Shown here: piece by piece, positions 1-8,594 of the stretch
Layout of the letters: every line of letters starts with the position of its first letter
Numbering within the stretch: position 1 is the first letter of the stretch
From: Acidulodesulfobacterium_A sp049965795
GTDB lineage: Bacteria; SZUA-79; Acidulodesulfobacterales; Acidulodesulfobacteraceae
Length of the DNA: 64,000 nt
Assembly: GCA_049965795.1 (NCBI GenBank)
Contig: JBMFVW010000002.1
Coordinates: forward strand, 40,272-104,271
Direction of reading: 5' to 3'
The notes under the pieces: model-generated
What the model saw: the letters and a program-made list of their open reading frames with translations, nothing else
Database searches by the model: none
Told to the model about the DNA's origin: nothing
Translations under genes and position numbers: made by a program

Positions 1-175
1 TGTCGTTAATGTGCGATTTTGGACCGTCTTCCCGAACTACCTGCCCTATCTTCATTTTTTTTAATCCTTTAATAAATATTTTGCCGAGCGCTATCGATAA
101 TATCAGCGACAGTATAATGGCGTACGAAGACCTGAACGTAATATATTTTAAAAAATTTGCATTTAAATTAAGCAT
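1..175 (-). CDS. mraY: MraY, phospho-N-acetylmuramoyl-pentapeptide transferase (N-terminal part, runs off window)
   Basis: Only the first 58 codons are inside the window. The reading begins at the ATG complementary to 173-175 and gives MLNLNANFLKYITFRSSYA, a hydrophobic first helix, then the motif GQVVREDGPKSH. The YITFRS start and the (Q)xxREDGPKSH cytoplasmic loop are signatures of MraY, the inner-membrane enzyme that moves phospho-MurNAc-pentapeptide onto undecaprenyl phosphate to form lipid I. It starts 6 bases after the murF stop codon, so it is translated from the same dcw message. Seen: the N-terminus and motif. Known: the family role. Confidence 0.93.
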   Translation of the reverse strand, partial: MLNLNANFLKYITFRSSYAIILSLILSIALGKIFIKGLKKMKIGQVVREDGPKSHIND

Positions 176-181
176 ATAGAT

Positions 182-1732
182 TTATATTTTATATATTATA
201 GATTTATCAATTTTACTTTTATCAATTTCTTCTTTAAAATAATCTTCGAGTTTCATGCCTCTCGAACCTTTAAGGAGTACTACGGCGTTATTTTTGTCTA
301 ATTTTTTAAAATAGTTTTTGAAAGTTTCGCCGTCTTTTATTAAAAAAAATTTTCCGGAAAATTTTTTTTCTTCCAATCCTTTCGTTACAAAATCGGAATA
401 ATCTCCTTTGTAAAAAATATAATCGGCTAAACCGCTAATTTCGCGACCAGCTTTTACGTGCTCTTCCTGAGCGGAACCGCCGAGCTCCAGCATGTCTCCG
501 AGAACAAATATTTTTTTGTTTTCCGGATAGTCCGTTCTTATAAAATCCAGCGCGGCTTTAAGGGAATCCGGATTGGAATTATATGCATCGTTAATCATTG
601 TCCATTCTCCGGTATTATCGGTTATATGAATTATCTCCATTCTTCCGCGCGGAATATTAAAATTTTTAAAAACATCCGAAGCAATGTAGGCTTCCGGAGC
701 GATACCGCATGCCGAAGCAATGGAAAAAGCGCATAAAAAATCGTAAATTAAATGTCTTCCGCCGAAATTAACTCCTATAACGTATTTTTTTCCGTTTAAT
801 AAAACATTTAAGTCCGTTTTTCCGGTTTTTTCGTTTAAAACCGCGCTTTCGCATAAAACATCGGGAACGCCGCCATTTTTGACATCTTGAACACTTTTAG
901 CGCTTTGAACGCTTTGAGCATTTTTGTCGTTTATTTTTCCAAAACCGAAAGAAATAATATTTACCCCGTCTTTTATTTTATCTTGATATCTTGCCGGCGG
1001 CACTGCATCGTCTGCGTTTAGAACGAGGAAGCCTGCTCCCTTAAGACTGCGGGCAAGTTCCGATTTTTCCGTGAACACGCCTTCGGTATCTTTAAATTCT
1101 TCAAGATGCGCCTTTCCTATATTTGTAATAGCTCCGATGTCGGGCGATATAATTTCTGAAAGCCTTTTTATCTCACCTTTTTTGTTGGTGCCTATTTCAA
1201 GAATAAGATATTCGGTACCGTTATTAAGCCGAAAAATAGTCTTTGGAACTCCTATTAAGTTATTATAGTTATAATCGTTTTTAAGAATTTTTTCTGCGCC
1301 GAAAACCGTAGAAAAAATCGCATAAACCATTTCCTTAGTGGTAGTTTTTCCGCAGGAGCCGGTTAACGCGATTTTTTTTATTAAATTAAATTTGCTTAAA
1401 TATAATTTTGCTATATCTCCCAGCGAAGACACGGGGTCTTGGGCTGCGATAATAATTTTATCGCCGTATTCGGATATGTCGTTATTTTCTAAAAAATCCC
1501 ATGAAACCAAAGCGCAATAGCCGCCTTTTTTAAAAACGGCTTCAACGAAATCTTCTCCGTTGAAATTTTTGCCCTTTAACGCTATAAACATTGCATTTCT
1601 GCCGAAATCTTCCCTAGAATCCGTAAAAATTTCGTTAAAAACCAACGGACCGGTTCCGTTGCCGGCAATGATTAATTTGCCGTCCGTTGCGTTTAAAATT
1701 TCGTCTAAAGTTAAGTTGTAATTTATTTTCAT
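182..1732 (-). CDS. murF: MurF, UDP-MurNAc-tripeptide--D-Ala-D-Ala ligase
   Basis: Cytoplasmic ATP-dependent ligase that adds D-Ala-D-Ala to UDP-MurNAc-tripeptide, the last soluble step of the murein precursor. The 516-residue product has the Mur-ligase order: N-terminal UDP-substrate domain (about 1-110), central ATPase with P-loop TGSCGKTTT at 124-132, and C-terminal domain carrying NDAYNSNPDSLKAAL, the MurF-type carbamoyl-Lys/Mg region. The P-loop has Cys where Ser or Asn is more usual. It is about 50-60 residues longer than E. coli MurF (452 aa); a low-complexity stretch around residues 270-290 (KINDKNAQSVQSAKSVQDVK) accounts for part of this. Located between murE (17-base gap) and mraY, as in the standard dcw order. 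Confidence 0.96.
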   Translation of the reverse strand: MKINYNLTLDEILNATDGKLIIAGNGTGPLVFNEIFTDSREDFGRNAMFIALKGKNFNGEDFVEAVFKKGGYCALVSWDFLENNDISEYGDKIIIAAQDPVSSLGDIAKLYLSKFNLIKKIALTGSCGKTTTKEMVYAIFSTVFGAEKILKNDYNYNNLIGVPKTIFRLNNGTEYLILEIGTNKKGEIKRLSEIISPDIGAITNIGKAHLEEFKDTEGVFTEKSELARSLKGAGFLVLNADDAVPPARYQDKIKDGVNIISFGFGKINDKNAQSVQSAKSVQDVKNGGVPDVLCESAVLNEKTGKTDLNVLLNGKKYVIGVNFGGRHLIYDFLCAFSIASACGIAPEAYIASDVFKNFNIPRGRMEIIHITDNTGEWTMINDAYNSNPDSLKAALDFIRTDYPENKKIFVLGDMLELGGSAQEEHVKAGREISGLADYIFYKGDYSDFVTKGLEEKKFSGKFFLIKDGETFKNYFKKLDKNNAVVLLKGSRGMKLEDYFKEEIDKSKIDKSIIYKI

Positions 1733-1748
1733 TTTTATTCTGCACCCG

Positions 1749-3401
1749 TCACAAATTTATAACGGTTTTATAATATTTCAATACTTCCTCTTTATCGCTG
1801 AAATGAAACTTGACGTCTTTCACTATCATATAATCTTCATGCCCTTTGCCTGCAATAACCACCGTGTCGTCCGCTCCAGCTATCGAAAGGGCTAATTTTA
1901 TCGCTTCCGCCCTGTTTTCTTCTATGATATAAACATGCCTTTCCGACGACTCTGCAGACTTTTTGAAATTAATTAAAGCGTCTCCGTCTTTTCCGTCTAT
2001 ATATAATGCATTCTTGACGCCGGATATTATTTCTTCGATAATAGCCGACGGCTCCTCGCTTCTTGGATTGTCCGACGTTATTATGCTTATATCGGCAATA
2101 TCCGTCGAATGTCTGCCCATAAGAGGTCTTTTTCCTTTGTCTCTGTCGCCGCCGCATCCAAAAACGCTTATCAGTTTTCCTTTGGATATGGCTTTTAAAG
2201 CGGAAAGAACTCTTTCTACGGCGTCGTCGGTATGAGCATAGTCTATGCATACCAAAGGAGAGGACGGAACACCGGTATCTACCTTTTCTACCCTTCCCGG
2301 GACGTTTAAAAGCGATTCAATGCCGGAAATTATAAATTCGTCCGGTACCGAAAGAGCATAAGCAGCCGCTATAGAAGCAAGTATATTATAAAGGTTATAA
2401 GAACCTAACAGCGTTGAACTTATATTTTTTAAAATTTTTTCGCTTCCGCTGCGGCGGTTATTATCCGCAATGCCGTATTTTATAACGGCGTCGAATTTCA
2501 ATCCGTCTCTTAAGTAATTTATATTCTCTGCGGAAACATCCGATCCGGAGCTCAATCCGTATGTAATAATATATATATTATTATTATTGTTGTTGTTTAA
2601 GGATTTGAGTGCAATGAGCGCCTTAAGCTCTTCGGTAAGTTTTTTACCGTAAGGATCGTCGCCGTTTATAACTGCATATTTTTTAGTTTTAGAACTCTCC
2701 GACAATACTTCGGAAAACAGTTTCTTTTTTGCTTCGTAATATGATTCCATGTTTTTATGGTAATCTAAATGATCGCGCGTTAAATTTGTAAAAACGGCGG
2801 CGTCGAACGGTATTCCGTAAACCCTTCCCTGGTCTAAGCTGTGGGAAGAAACTTCCATAACGCATGCAGAACCGCCCGACCTAACGGTTTCGGCAAACAT
2901 TCCGTTAAGTTCGTAAACATCGGGAGTAGTGTTTTTAGACTCTTTTCTGCCTTCCCCTATTTCATAGTCTATAGTGCCGATTAAACCGGTTTTGTTACCG
3001 GCGGCGTTTAAAATAGATTTTATAAGAAACGTCGTAGTAGTTTTTCCGTTTGTTCCCGTAACCCCTATAAGTTTTAATTTATCGCCGGGGTTGCCGAAAA
3101 AATTTTTAGACATTACCGCATATGCTTTCAGTGCATCTTTAGCAAAAATTACCGTAATATTTTTTTTGTTTTTAAGTTTTTCCGCCGTTTCCGAATCGTC
3201 GGTCAATACCGCGGCGGCGCCTTTCGACAACGCTTCTTCGACGAAGGCGTTTGAATCAAGATTAACGCCTTTTCTTGCGGCAAAAATACATCCGTCTTTA
3301 ATTTTTCTTGAATCGTTCGATATGCATAAAATATCGGTATCGGTTTTGCCGTATGCGTATTCTATAAAATCGTTATTTTTTATAATATTTTCGATATTCA
3401 T
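1749..3401 (-). CDS. murE: MurE, UDP-MurNAc-L-Ala-D-Glu--meso-2,6-diaminopimelate ligase
   Basis: Adds the third amino acid of the stem peptide. The ATPase P-loop is TGTNGKTTT at residues 115-123. DNPR at 444-447 is the motif by which MurE enzymes select meso-diaminopimelate rather than lysine, so the peptidoglycan should be of the Gram-negative DAP type. Length 550, somewhat above the usual ~490. A run of seven Asn at 269-275, encoded by a pure AAT/AAC trinucleotide tract, sits in a surface segment of the central domain and contributes to the extra length. Between ftsI and murF in the dcw operon. Seen: motifs and Asn run; the amino-acid specificity follows from the known DNPR rule. Confidence 0.96.
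   Translation of the reverse strand: MNIENIIKNNDFIEYAYGKTDTDILCISNDSRKIKDGCIFAARKGVNLDSNAFVEEALSKGAAAVLTDDSETAEKLKNKKNITVIFAKDALKAYAVMSKNFFGNPGDKLKLIGVTGTNGKTTTTFLIKSILNAAGNKTGLIGTIDYEIGEGRKESKNTTPDVYELNGMFAETVRSGGSACVMEVSSHSLDQGRVYGIPFDAAVFTNLTRDHLDYHKNMESYYEAKKKLFSEVLSESSKTKKYAVINGDDPYGKKLTEELKALIALKSLNNNNNNNIYIITYGLSSGSDVSAENINYLRDGLKFDAVIKYGIADNNRRSGSEKILKNISSTLLGSYNLYNILASIAAAYALSVPDEFIISGIESLLNVPGRVEKVDTGVPSSPLVCIDYAHTDDAVERVLSALKAISKGKLISVFGCGGDRDKGKRPLMGRHSTDIADISIITSDNPRSEEPSAIIEEIISGVKNALYIDGKDGDALINFKKSAESSERHVYIIEENRAEAIKLALSIAGADDTVVIAGKGHEDYMIVKDVKFHFSDKEEVLKYYKTVINL
2577..2597 (-). repeat. Trinucleotide (AAY) microsatellite inside murE
   Basis: About seven consecutive AAT/AAC codons (ATT/GTT on the plus strand) encode Asn269-275 of MurE. 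Immediately upstream on the plus strand lies a short AT dinucleotide tract. Length change by slippage would be in frame, so it would vary a loop without breaking the enzyme. Confidence 0.75.
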
Positions 3402-3483
3402 AAAATTTATTTTTTTACTTTTTCATTTCATTTTAAAACCGACACCGTCTTTAAGTTTTTCTTTTTAAACTTTATACCGGATT

Positions 3484-5592
3484 TTAATTCGTTTTTTTAT
3501 TCGATATATTACCAGACTTTAACTTTTTGTTTTTTTTCTCCGTCTTTTGCATTTGCACATAACCGTAATATTTTTTCGGTTTGAATTTTAAAGTCACTGA
3601 ATTTATGCCGCTTTCGGCAGATATATATGCTCCGGCTTTAACGCTCTGATAATATAAATATCCGCTTCCCCGTATTTTTATAGAAAGTCTCCCGAGCCGG
3701 CTTAATGCTTTTAATGCTTCGTAAATCGTGTCGCCTTTTAAATCGGGCATTTTTCCGGAATAGATTCTTGAATAGCTGCCTGAATGCATTACGGGATATT
3801 TTTCGTGTTTAAAACTTTTATTTCTAAAATTTTCCGCTGATTTCTTTTCGCTATTAGATAGGTTTCCTACTTTTAACTGCTTTTTATATGCTTTGCCGCC
3901 CGGATAAACGTTTAATATATTTAAAGCGGTTTTAAATACGGAGCGGACTACCGGCGCGCTTACGGCTCCTCCGTAATAACTTATTTTGGCAGGCTCCTGC
4001 TGTACGACAAGCATTGCAAGTACCGGATGTTTATAAGGAACAAAAGCCATAAAAGAAGCGTTATATTTATTTTTGAAATACGTTCCGGTTTTTGGATTGT
4101 CGATCTGTCCGGTTCCGGTTTTTCCGCAAACCTTAAAATCTATCAGTTTTGCATATTGTCCTGTTCCGCCTTTAACGACTAAACGCATCATATATTTAAT
4201 TTCTTTATCCGTTTTAGAATTTATAACCCTTCTTATTTCATGCGGTTTTGCCCTGAATATAACTTTGCCGTATGGATTAACTATTTTTTTTATAATATAA
4301 GGCTTCAATAAGTAGCCGCCGTTTGCAATAGCCGAAAGAGCCGTTATTTCCTGAAGTCCGTTTATAGCCGCTCCCTGCCCGAAAGCCTCTTCGCAAGGAC
4401 CGACTTCAGACCATCGACTTACGTTTCTGTCTATTCCGGCATTTTCTCCAAGCAAGCCTGCATGGGGCATCGACAAAAATCCCCATCTTTTCAGCCAGTA
4501 CCAGACCTTCTGTTTGCCCATTTTCATGCCGACCTGACATGCGCATACGTTACATGAATATTCTATTAACTGATTTATAGTAAGCTTGCCGAACCAGCTT
4601 TCAACGTCGTGCACGGTTATGCCGTCTATGTAATACGCTCCGTGATGCCCGTTTATTATAGTATCGGGTTTTATTATTCCGTCCTGCATAGCTCCCGATA
4701 TTATAAAGGGCTTCATCGTGGAACCAGGCTCAAAGTCGTCGGTAACCGCCCTGTTTCTCCAGTGCCTTGCGGAATATTTCCAGTAATAATTCGGGTTAAA
4801 TGAAGGATAATCCGCCATAGCAAGAATAGCTCCCGTATTTGGATCCATTAATATCGCAAAAGCTCCTTTGGAATCGGCAGCTTTCGCCTCCTTATCTAAA
4901 TAGTACTGCGTAATAAACTGAAGCTGTTTATTAATAGTTAAATAAATATTATCTCCGTGCGTTGCTTTTTTAAGTCCGAAACCCCTTATAAATATATACT
5001 GACCCAAACCGTCCTGAAGAACCTTTAACGCCCGTTTATTGCCTTTTAAATACTTATTGTATTTATACTCTATTCCGGATAAACCGTTGTCGTTTATTCC
5101 GACAAATCCAAGCGTATGGGCAAGAAGCGTTCCGTTAGGATAATATCTGACGGGCTGTTTAACGATAATAATGCCTTCTATTCCGAGTTTCTCTACTTTT
5201 TTTGCCGTTTCGGCGGAAACCCTCCTTTTTATCCATGCAAATTGTAGATTCTTAGTTAATATTTTAATTATTTTTTTATATTTTAAACCTGTTGCTTTAG
5301 AAAGTCTCTCTGCGCTTTTAAGTTTATCTTTCACCATTAAAGGATCGACGGCTACCCCTGGAATATTTACGCTTGCGGCAAGTATGCTTCCGTCTGCCGA
5401 ATAAATATTGCCCCTTTCAGGCATAAAATATACGCTTGCCTGAAATTGCGCATCCGCAAGTTTGCTTAATCTGCTTCCCTCTATTATCTGGATGTCGAAC
5501 GCCCGAAATATAAGCAATACCGCAAAAATTAATATTACCATAAAACCGATAATCATTCTCAGTTTTAAAGTAGTTTTCCATACTCTAATCAT
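3484..5592 (-). CDS. ftsI: FtsI/PBP3-type septal transpeptidase with C-terminal PASTA domain
   Basis: Class B penicillin-binding protein that cross-links septal murein. One N-terminal membrane helix (about 13-32) anchors a periplasmic protein. The PBP dimerisation domain follows (about 50-200). The transpeptidase domain has the three catalytic motifs: STMK at 291-294 (acyl-Ser291), SCN at 346-348 and KTGT at 491-494. A single PASTA-like domain (about 612-675, starting MPDLKGDTIYEALKAL) closes the protein; this is unlike E. coli FtsI but common in Gram-positive and deltaproteobacterial relatives. 702 residues. It overlaps the end of ftsL by 8 bases, indicating translational coupling. A sporulation-specific SpoVD is the other family option, but the dcw position favours FtsI. 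Confidence 0.93.
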   Translation of the reverse strand: MIRVWKTTLKLRMIIGFMVILIFAVLLIFRAFDIQIIEGSRLSKLADAQFQASVYFMPERGNIYSADGSILAASVNIPGVAVDPLMVKDKLKSAERLSKATGLKYKKIIKILTKNLQFAWIKRRVSAETAKKVEKLGIEGIIIVKQPVRYYPNGTLLAHTLGFVGINDNGLSGIEYKYNKYLKGNKRALKVLQDGLGQYIFIRGFGLKKATHGDNIYLTINKQLQFITQYYLDKEAKAADSKGAFAILMDPNTGAILAMADYPSFNPNYYWKYSARHWRNRAVTDDFEPGSTMKPFIISGAMQDGIIKPDTIINGHHGAYYIDGITVHDVESWFGKLTINQLIEYSCNVCACQVGMKMGKQKVWYWLKRWGFLSMPHAGLLGENAGIDRNVSRWSEVGPCEEAFGQGAAINGLQEITALSAIANGGYLLKPYIIKKIVNPYGKVIFRAKPHEIRRVINSKTDKEIKYMMRLVVKGGTGQYAKLIDFKVCGKTGTGQIDNPKTGTYFKNKYNASFMAFVPYKHPVLAMLVVQQEPAKISYYGGAVSAPVVRSVFKTALNILNVYPGGKAYKKQLKVGNLSNSEKKSAENFRNKSFKHEKYPVMHSGSYSRIYSGKMPDLKGDTIYEALKALSRLGRLSIKIRGSGYLYYQSVKAGAYISAESGINSVTLKFKPKKYYGYVQMQKTEKKNKKLKSGNISNKKTN

Positions 5593-5851
5593 GCACCATT
5601 ATAATTTCGCCCTCTTTCGGATAAATGAAGCCCATTTTTTTTGCAATACCGTAAATCCTTGACGGAGAACTTAAAGCCGTTTTTTTAATTAACAATTTTT
5701 TATTTTTATGTTCTAATTTAGATTTAATATCGTTCAGCCTGGCAATATCGTAGCCAAGCTTAACGCTTTCCATAGCAGTCCACACGTAAAAAATTCCGAG
5801 TATAGTAAGTATTATCACTAAAACTATAAAATAAGGTTTTATCTTAGTCAC
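5585..5851 (-). CDS. ftsL: FtsL-like cell-division protein
   Basis: An 88-residue protein with a short cytoplasmic tail, one membrane helix (about 8-26, FIVLVIILTILGIFYVW) and a coiled-coil-like periplasmic segment rich in Leu and Lys (about 35-60). It ends with a region resembling the FtsL/FtsB septum partner segment. FtsL sequences diverge too much for motif-based proof. The call rests on size, topology and position between rsmH (8-base overlap) and ftsI (8-base overlap), which is the invariant dcw placement. Confidence 0.85.
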   Translation of the reverse strand: MTKIKPYFIVLVIILTILGIFYVWTAMESVKLGYDIARLNDIKSKLEHKNKKLLIKKTALSSPSRIYGIAKKMGFIYPKEGEIIMVHD

Positions 5852-6851
5852 GATAAAATGCCCTCAATTTAGCGCTCCTCGATCTGGGATTATTTTCTAT
5901 TTCTTCTTCGGTCGGAACTATCGGTTTTTTATTTAAAGGTTTAAAATTTAAATTATTTTTTAAAAAATTTTTAACGATTCTGTCTTCGCCGGAGTGAAAA
6001 GAAATTATGACTGCTCTTCCGTCTTTTTTTAAAACGCCGCCTAATTTGTCTAAAAATTGCGAAAGAGAATCGTACTCTTCGTTTACGAAAATTCTCAACG
6101 CCATGAACGTCTTCGTCGCGGGATCGGTTTTGAATCTTCTAAATTTTCCGTATCCTCCGTAAACCGCCTTCCTTACTATGGCTGCCAATTCGGAAGGAGT
6201 TTCTATAGATTTATTTTTTTTTCTGTATTCTACTATGCTTTTGGCTATTCTTCTTGAAAATTTTTCGTCTCCGTATTTATATATAATGTCTGCTATCTCC
6301 CGCTCCTGATAGCCGTTTACTACGTCGTAAGCCGTTAATCCGTTTTCGTCGCCGGCGTCCATCCTCATATCGATTACTGCATCGGAATATACTTTTTTTT
6401 CTTCATCTTTTATAGAGCTTTCATTATTAAAAGCAAAACTGAAACCCCTATTGCTTTCAAGTTGTATAGAACTGATACCAAGATCCAGAACTACTCCTTC
6501 GATGTTTTCAAAACCTGCAGCTTTTATTACTTCGTCTATCCGACTAAAATTTGAATGAACAAGTTTAAAATTTTTAGAATTAAATTCTTTTTCAAATTTA
6601 GCCGAAACGGTTTTAACCGCCGAATAATCCCTGTCTATTCCTATAAGAAAACCTTCGCCTTCAAGTTTTTTCAGTATCGCTTCCGAAAATCCGCCGCCGC
6701 CCAGAGTCCCGTCGGCATAAACATTGCCGCGCCTTATGTTTAAAGCGTCCATTGCTTCTTTTAAAAGCACAGGTATATGGACTGCCGGCTGCGATTGAGT
6801 TTGTGTTGGGATAACAACGCCGCCGCTTTTATTTCCGGAAAATATTTCCAT
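5844..6851 (-). CDS. rsmH: RsmH (MraW), 16S rRNA m4C1402 methyltransferase
   Basis: SAM-dependent N4-methylation of 16S rRNA C1402 in the ribosomal P site. The N-terminus has HIPVLLKEAMDAL (25-37) and the glycine-rich SAM loop DGTLGGGG (47-54). Further on are VLDLGISSIQLE and FHSGEDRIVK (family norm SFHSLEDRxVK; here Gly replaces Leu), and the C-terminus ends NNPRSRSAKLRA, the typical RsmH tail. 335 residues against about 310 usual; a Lys/Glu-rich insert near residue 145-155 (NNESSIKDEEKK) explains some of the excess. Overlaps ftsL by 8 bases. Confidence 0.96.
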   Translation of the reverse strand: MEIFSGNKSGGVVIPTQTQSQPAVHIPVLLKEAMDALNIRRGNVYADGTLGGGGFSEAILKKLEGEGFLIGIDRDYSAVKTVSAKFEKEFNSKNFKLVHSNFSRIDEVIKAAGFENIEGVVLDLGISSIQLESNRGFSFAFNNESSIKDEEKKVYSDAVIDMRMDAGDENGLTAYDVVNGYQEREIADIIYKYGDEKFSRRIAKSIVEYRKKNKSIETPSELAAIVRKAVYGGYGKFRRFKTDPATKTFMALRIFVNEEYDSLSQFLDKLGGVLKKDGRAVIISFHSGEDRIVKNFLKNNLNFKPLNKKPIVPTEEEIENNPRSRSAKLRAFYRD

Positions 6852-6925
6852 AATAATATCTTAATTAAACTACTATATATATTATCAACATATCATTGCT
6901 TCCCTAAAACACCTCTCCAGTATTG

Positions 6926-7369
6926 TCAGAATCCAATCTGCGCCATAGTAGCGGCGATAGATTCAAAATTGGATTTCGCTCCCTGAAAATTAACATCCCA
7001 TAGCTCTCTGTCCCATATTTCAAATCTGTTTATTATTCCTACTATTACGGCTTCTTTTTTTAAATTCCCGCTGATTTTAAGAGACTGCGGAATATGCAGC
7101 CTGTCCATTTTATCAAGTTCTACTTCCTCCGCCCCTGAGAAAAAATATCTTAAAAATTCAAGCACGTCTTTTTGCATAGACGGAAGTTTAAGCGCCTTTT
7201 CCTCTAACTTGCGCCACTCCTCAAGCGGATATGCGACGAGGCATTTATCTAGATTGGTAATTACAACGGAAGTATCGTCGTAAACCGACGTTAAAGCCTC
7301 TTTAATCTTTTGAGGCACTTTTATTCTGCCTTTGTCGTCTATCGCATGATTATATCTGCCGCTAAACAT
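6926..7369 (-). CDS. mraZ: MraZ, dcw-operon transcriptional regulator
   Basis: First gene of the dcw operon. The 147-residue protein contains two SpoVT/AbrB-like swapped-hairpin DNA-binding repeats: the first begins MFSGRYNHAIDDKGRIKVP, the second contains VELDKMDRLHIPQSLK. MraZ forms ring-like oligomers that bind direct repeats in its own promoter and regulate the operon. A matching three-copy operator lies 42-71 bases upstream of this start codon (see 7411-7440). A 74-base gap separates it from rsmH. Confidence 0.96.
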   Translation of the reverse strand: MFSGRYNHAIDDKGRIKVPQKIKEALTSVYDDTSVVITNLDKCLVAYPLEEWRKLEEKALKLPSMQKDVLEFLRYFFSGAEEVELDKMDRLHIPQSLKISGNLKKEAVIVGIINRFEIWDRELWDVNFQGAKSNFESIAATMAQIGF

Positions 7370-7410
7370 AACCGAAATAATTATTTATAATAAATTTAAT
7401 ATATCTAATC

Positions 7411-7440
7411 TTTTACCACTTTTTACCACTTTTTACCACA
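7411..7440 (-). promoter_or_regulatory. MraZ operator: three 10-bp direct repeats
   Basis: On the minus strand the sequence reads GTGGTAAAAA, GTGGTAAAAA, GTGGTAAAAG in three head-to-tail copies with exact 10-bp period, directly upstream of mraZ. Known MraZ boxes are also tandem short repeats with ~10-bp period (TGGGN-type in E. coli, AAAGTG(G/T)-type in mollicutes); this set matches the AAAGTGGT version. Function as the autoregulatory site is inferred from sequence and position. Confidence 0.88.
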
Positions 7441-7573
7441 CTTAAATAATATTATTCATTTAATTAAAAGTCAAGCAAATTTAAAAATATTTTCTTATTT
7501 GCAAAAAAATAGATAAAAAGGGGGGAAACAGATGGATCGCAGAGAATAGAATAAGAGAGCGAATAAATCTGAT

Positions 7574-8491
7574 TTAGGCGAGATACGACTTCAGCCAATC
7601 CTTTAAGTGCGTTCTTTTTAATCCCAAAATTTCGTCGTTTTTTTGCTGCTCTTCTTTTGATTCGCAGATGTTGTCGTGTTTAAGCATCCTGATTTGGTCG
7701 GAAGTTACGGGGGCTTTTTTTGATAAAGACGGAAATAGTTTTTCTATAAAATCAAGCGATTTTTCCGCTAAAAAAGAAGGGGCATGGATTTTCAATTTTT
7801 TAGGAGGGGTAATTTCCATAATTAAATCTATAATTTCTTCAAAAGTATATATCTCGGGACCGCATAATCTGAAAATTTCGTTTACGGTTTTTTCGTTGTA
7901 TAAGGAATTATTATAAGCTTCTGCTACGGAAAAGACATCAATCGGGGCAAATTTATTTTCTCCGGTTCCTATTATCGGAACAAACGCCCTTGTTTTTACC
8001 AATTCTATTATATCGTCGAAAAAACCTGCGTTATTGCCGAAAATTAAAGAGGGCTGAAAAACCGTCCATTTTAAACCGGAATTTTTAACGAGCGACTCAC
8101 CTTCGTATTTTGTAGAAAAATACTCTGAATCGCTGTGTTCTGAAGCCCCGAGGGCGCTCATGTGGATAAACCTGTCTATTCCGTTTTCCTTTGCCAAATC
8201 TAATAAAGTTTTTACGTAATCTACATGAACTTTTTGAAAGGAAAAACCCGGAACGCTTCTTATTATACCGATAAGATTTATTACGGCGTCGAATTTGGCT
8301 GCCGATAAATAACCGTTAACTGCCGCTTTATCTTCAAGCGTGCCTTCAAAAACTTCGTATCCTTGTTCCTTTAATCGGGAAATCTTATTTTTATTGCGCT
8401 CTAAAAGCGTTACCGAAGCGCCGGAAGACTTAATTTTTTGAGAAACGACTGAACCTACAAAACCGGTGCCGCCTGCAATAAATACTTTCAT
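7574..8491 (-). CDS. NAD(P)-binding SDR protein, NDUFA9/complex I-associated type
   Basis: A 305-residue atypical short-chain dehydrogenase. The dinucleotide-binding motif GGTGFVG lies at residues 7-13, followed by a Rossmann fold and the segment FIHMSALGASEHSDSEYFSTKYEGESLVK, which carries a YxxxK-like pair (the YFSTK stretch). The family (related to mitochondrial NDUFA9, YbjT-like in bacteria) usually has structural or quinone-related roles, and its substrates are mostly unknown. It is a single gene with about 200 bases of AT-rich sequence before mraZ and 100 after glpX, so no operon partner is obvious. The specific activity cannot be told from the sequence. Confidence 0.78.
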   Translation of the reverse strand: MKVFIAGGTGFVGSVVSQKIKSSGASVTLLERNKNKISRLKEQGYEVFEGTLEDKAAVNGYLSAAKFDAVINLIGIIRSVPGFSFQKVHVDYVKTLLDLAKENGIDRFIHMSALGASEHSDSEYFSTKYEGESLVKNSGLKWTVFQPSLIFGNNAGFFDDIIELVKTRAFVPIIGTGENKFAPIDVFSVAEAYNNSLYNEKTVNEIFRLCGPEIYTFEEIIDLIMEITPPKKLKIHAPSFLAEKSLDFIEKLFPSLSKKAPVTSDQIRMLKHDNICESKEEQQKNDEILGLKRTHLKDWLKSYLA

Positions 8492-8594
8492 ACTATACTC
8501 CTTTTACGATATAAATCCGCAAATAATAAATATATAAATTATATTGATTTAATTATACCATTATTTTTAATTTGCGTTATATGTAAAAGTAGTT

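Noticed and set aside
2974..3468. 164-residue plus-strand frame opposite murE
   Set aside because: Antisense shadow of murE; no family features, and composition follows the real gene on the other strand.
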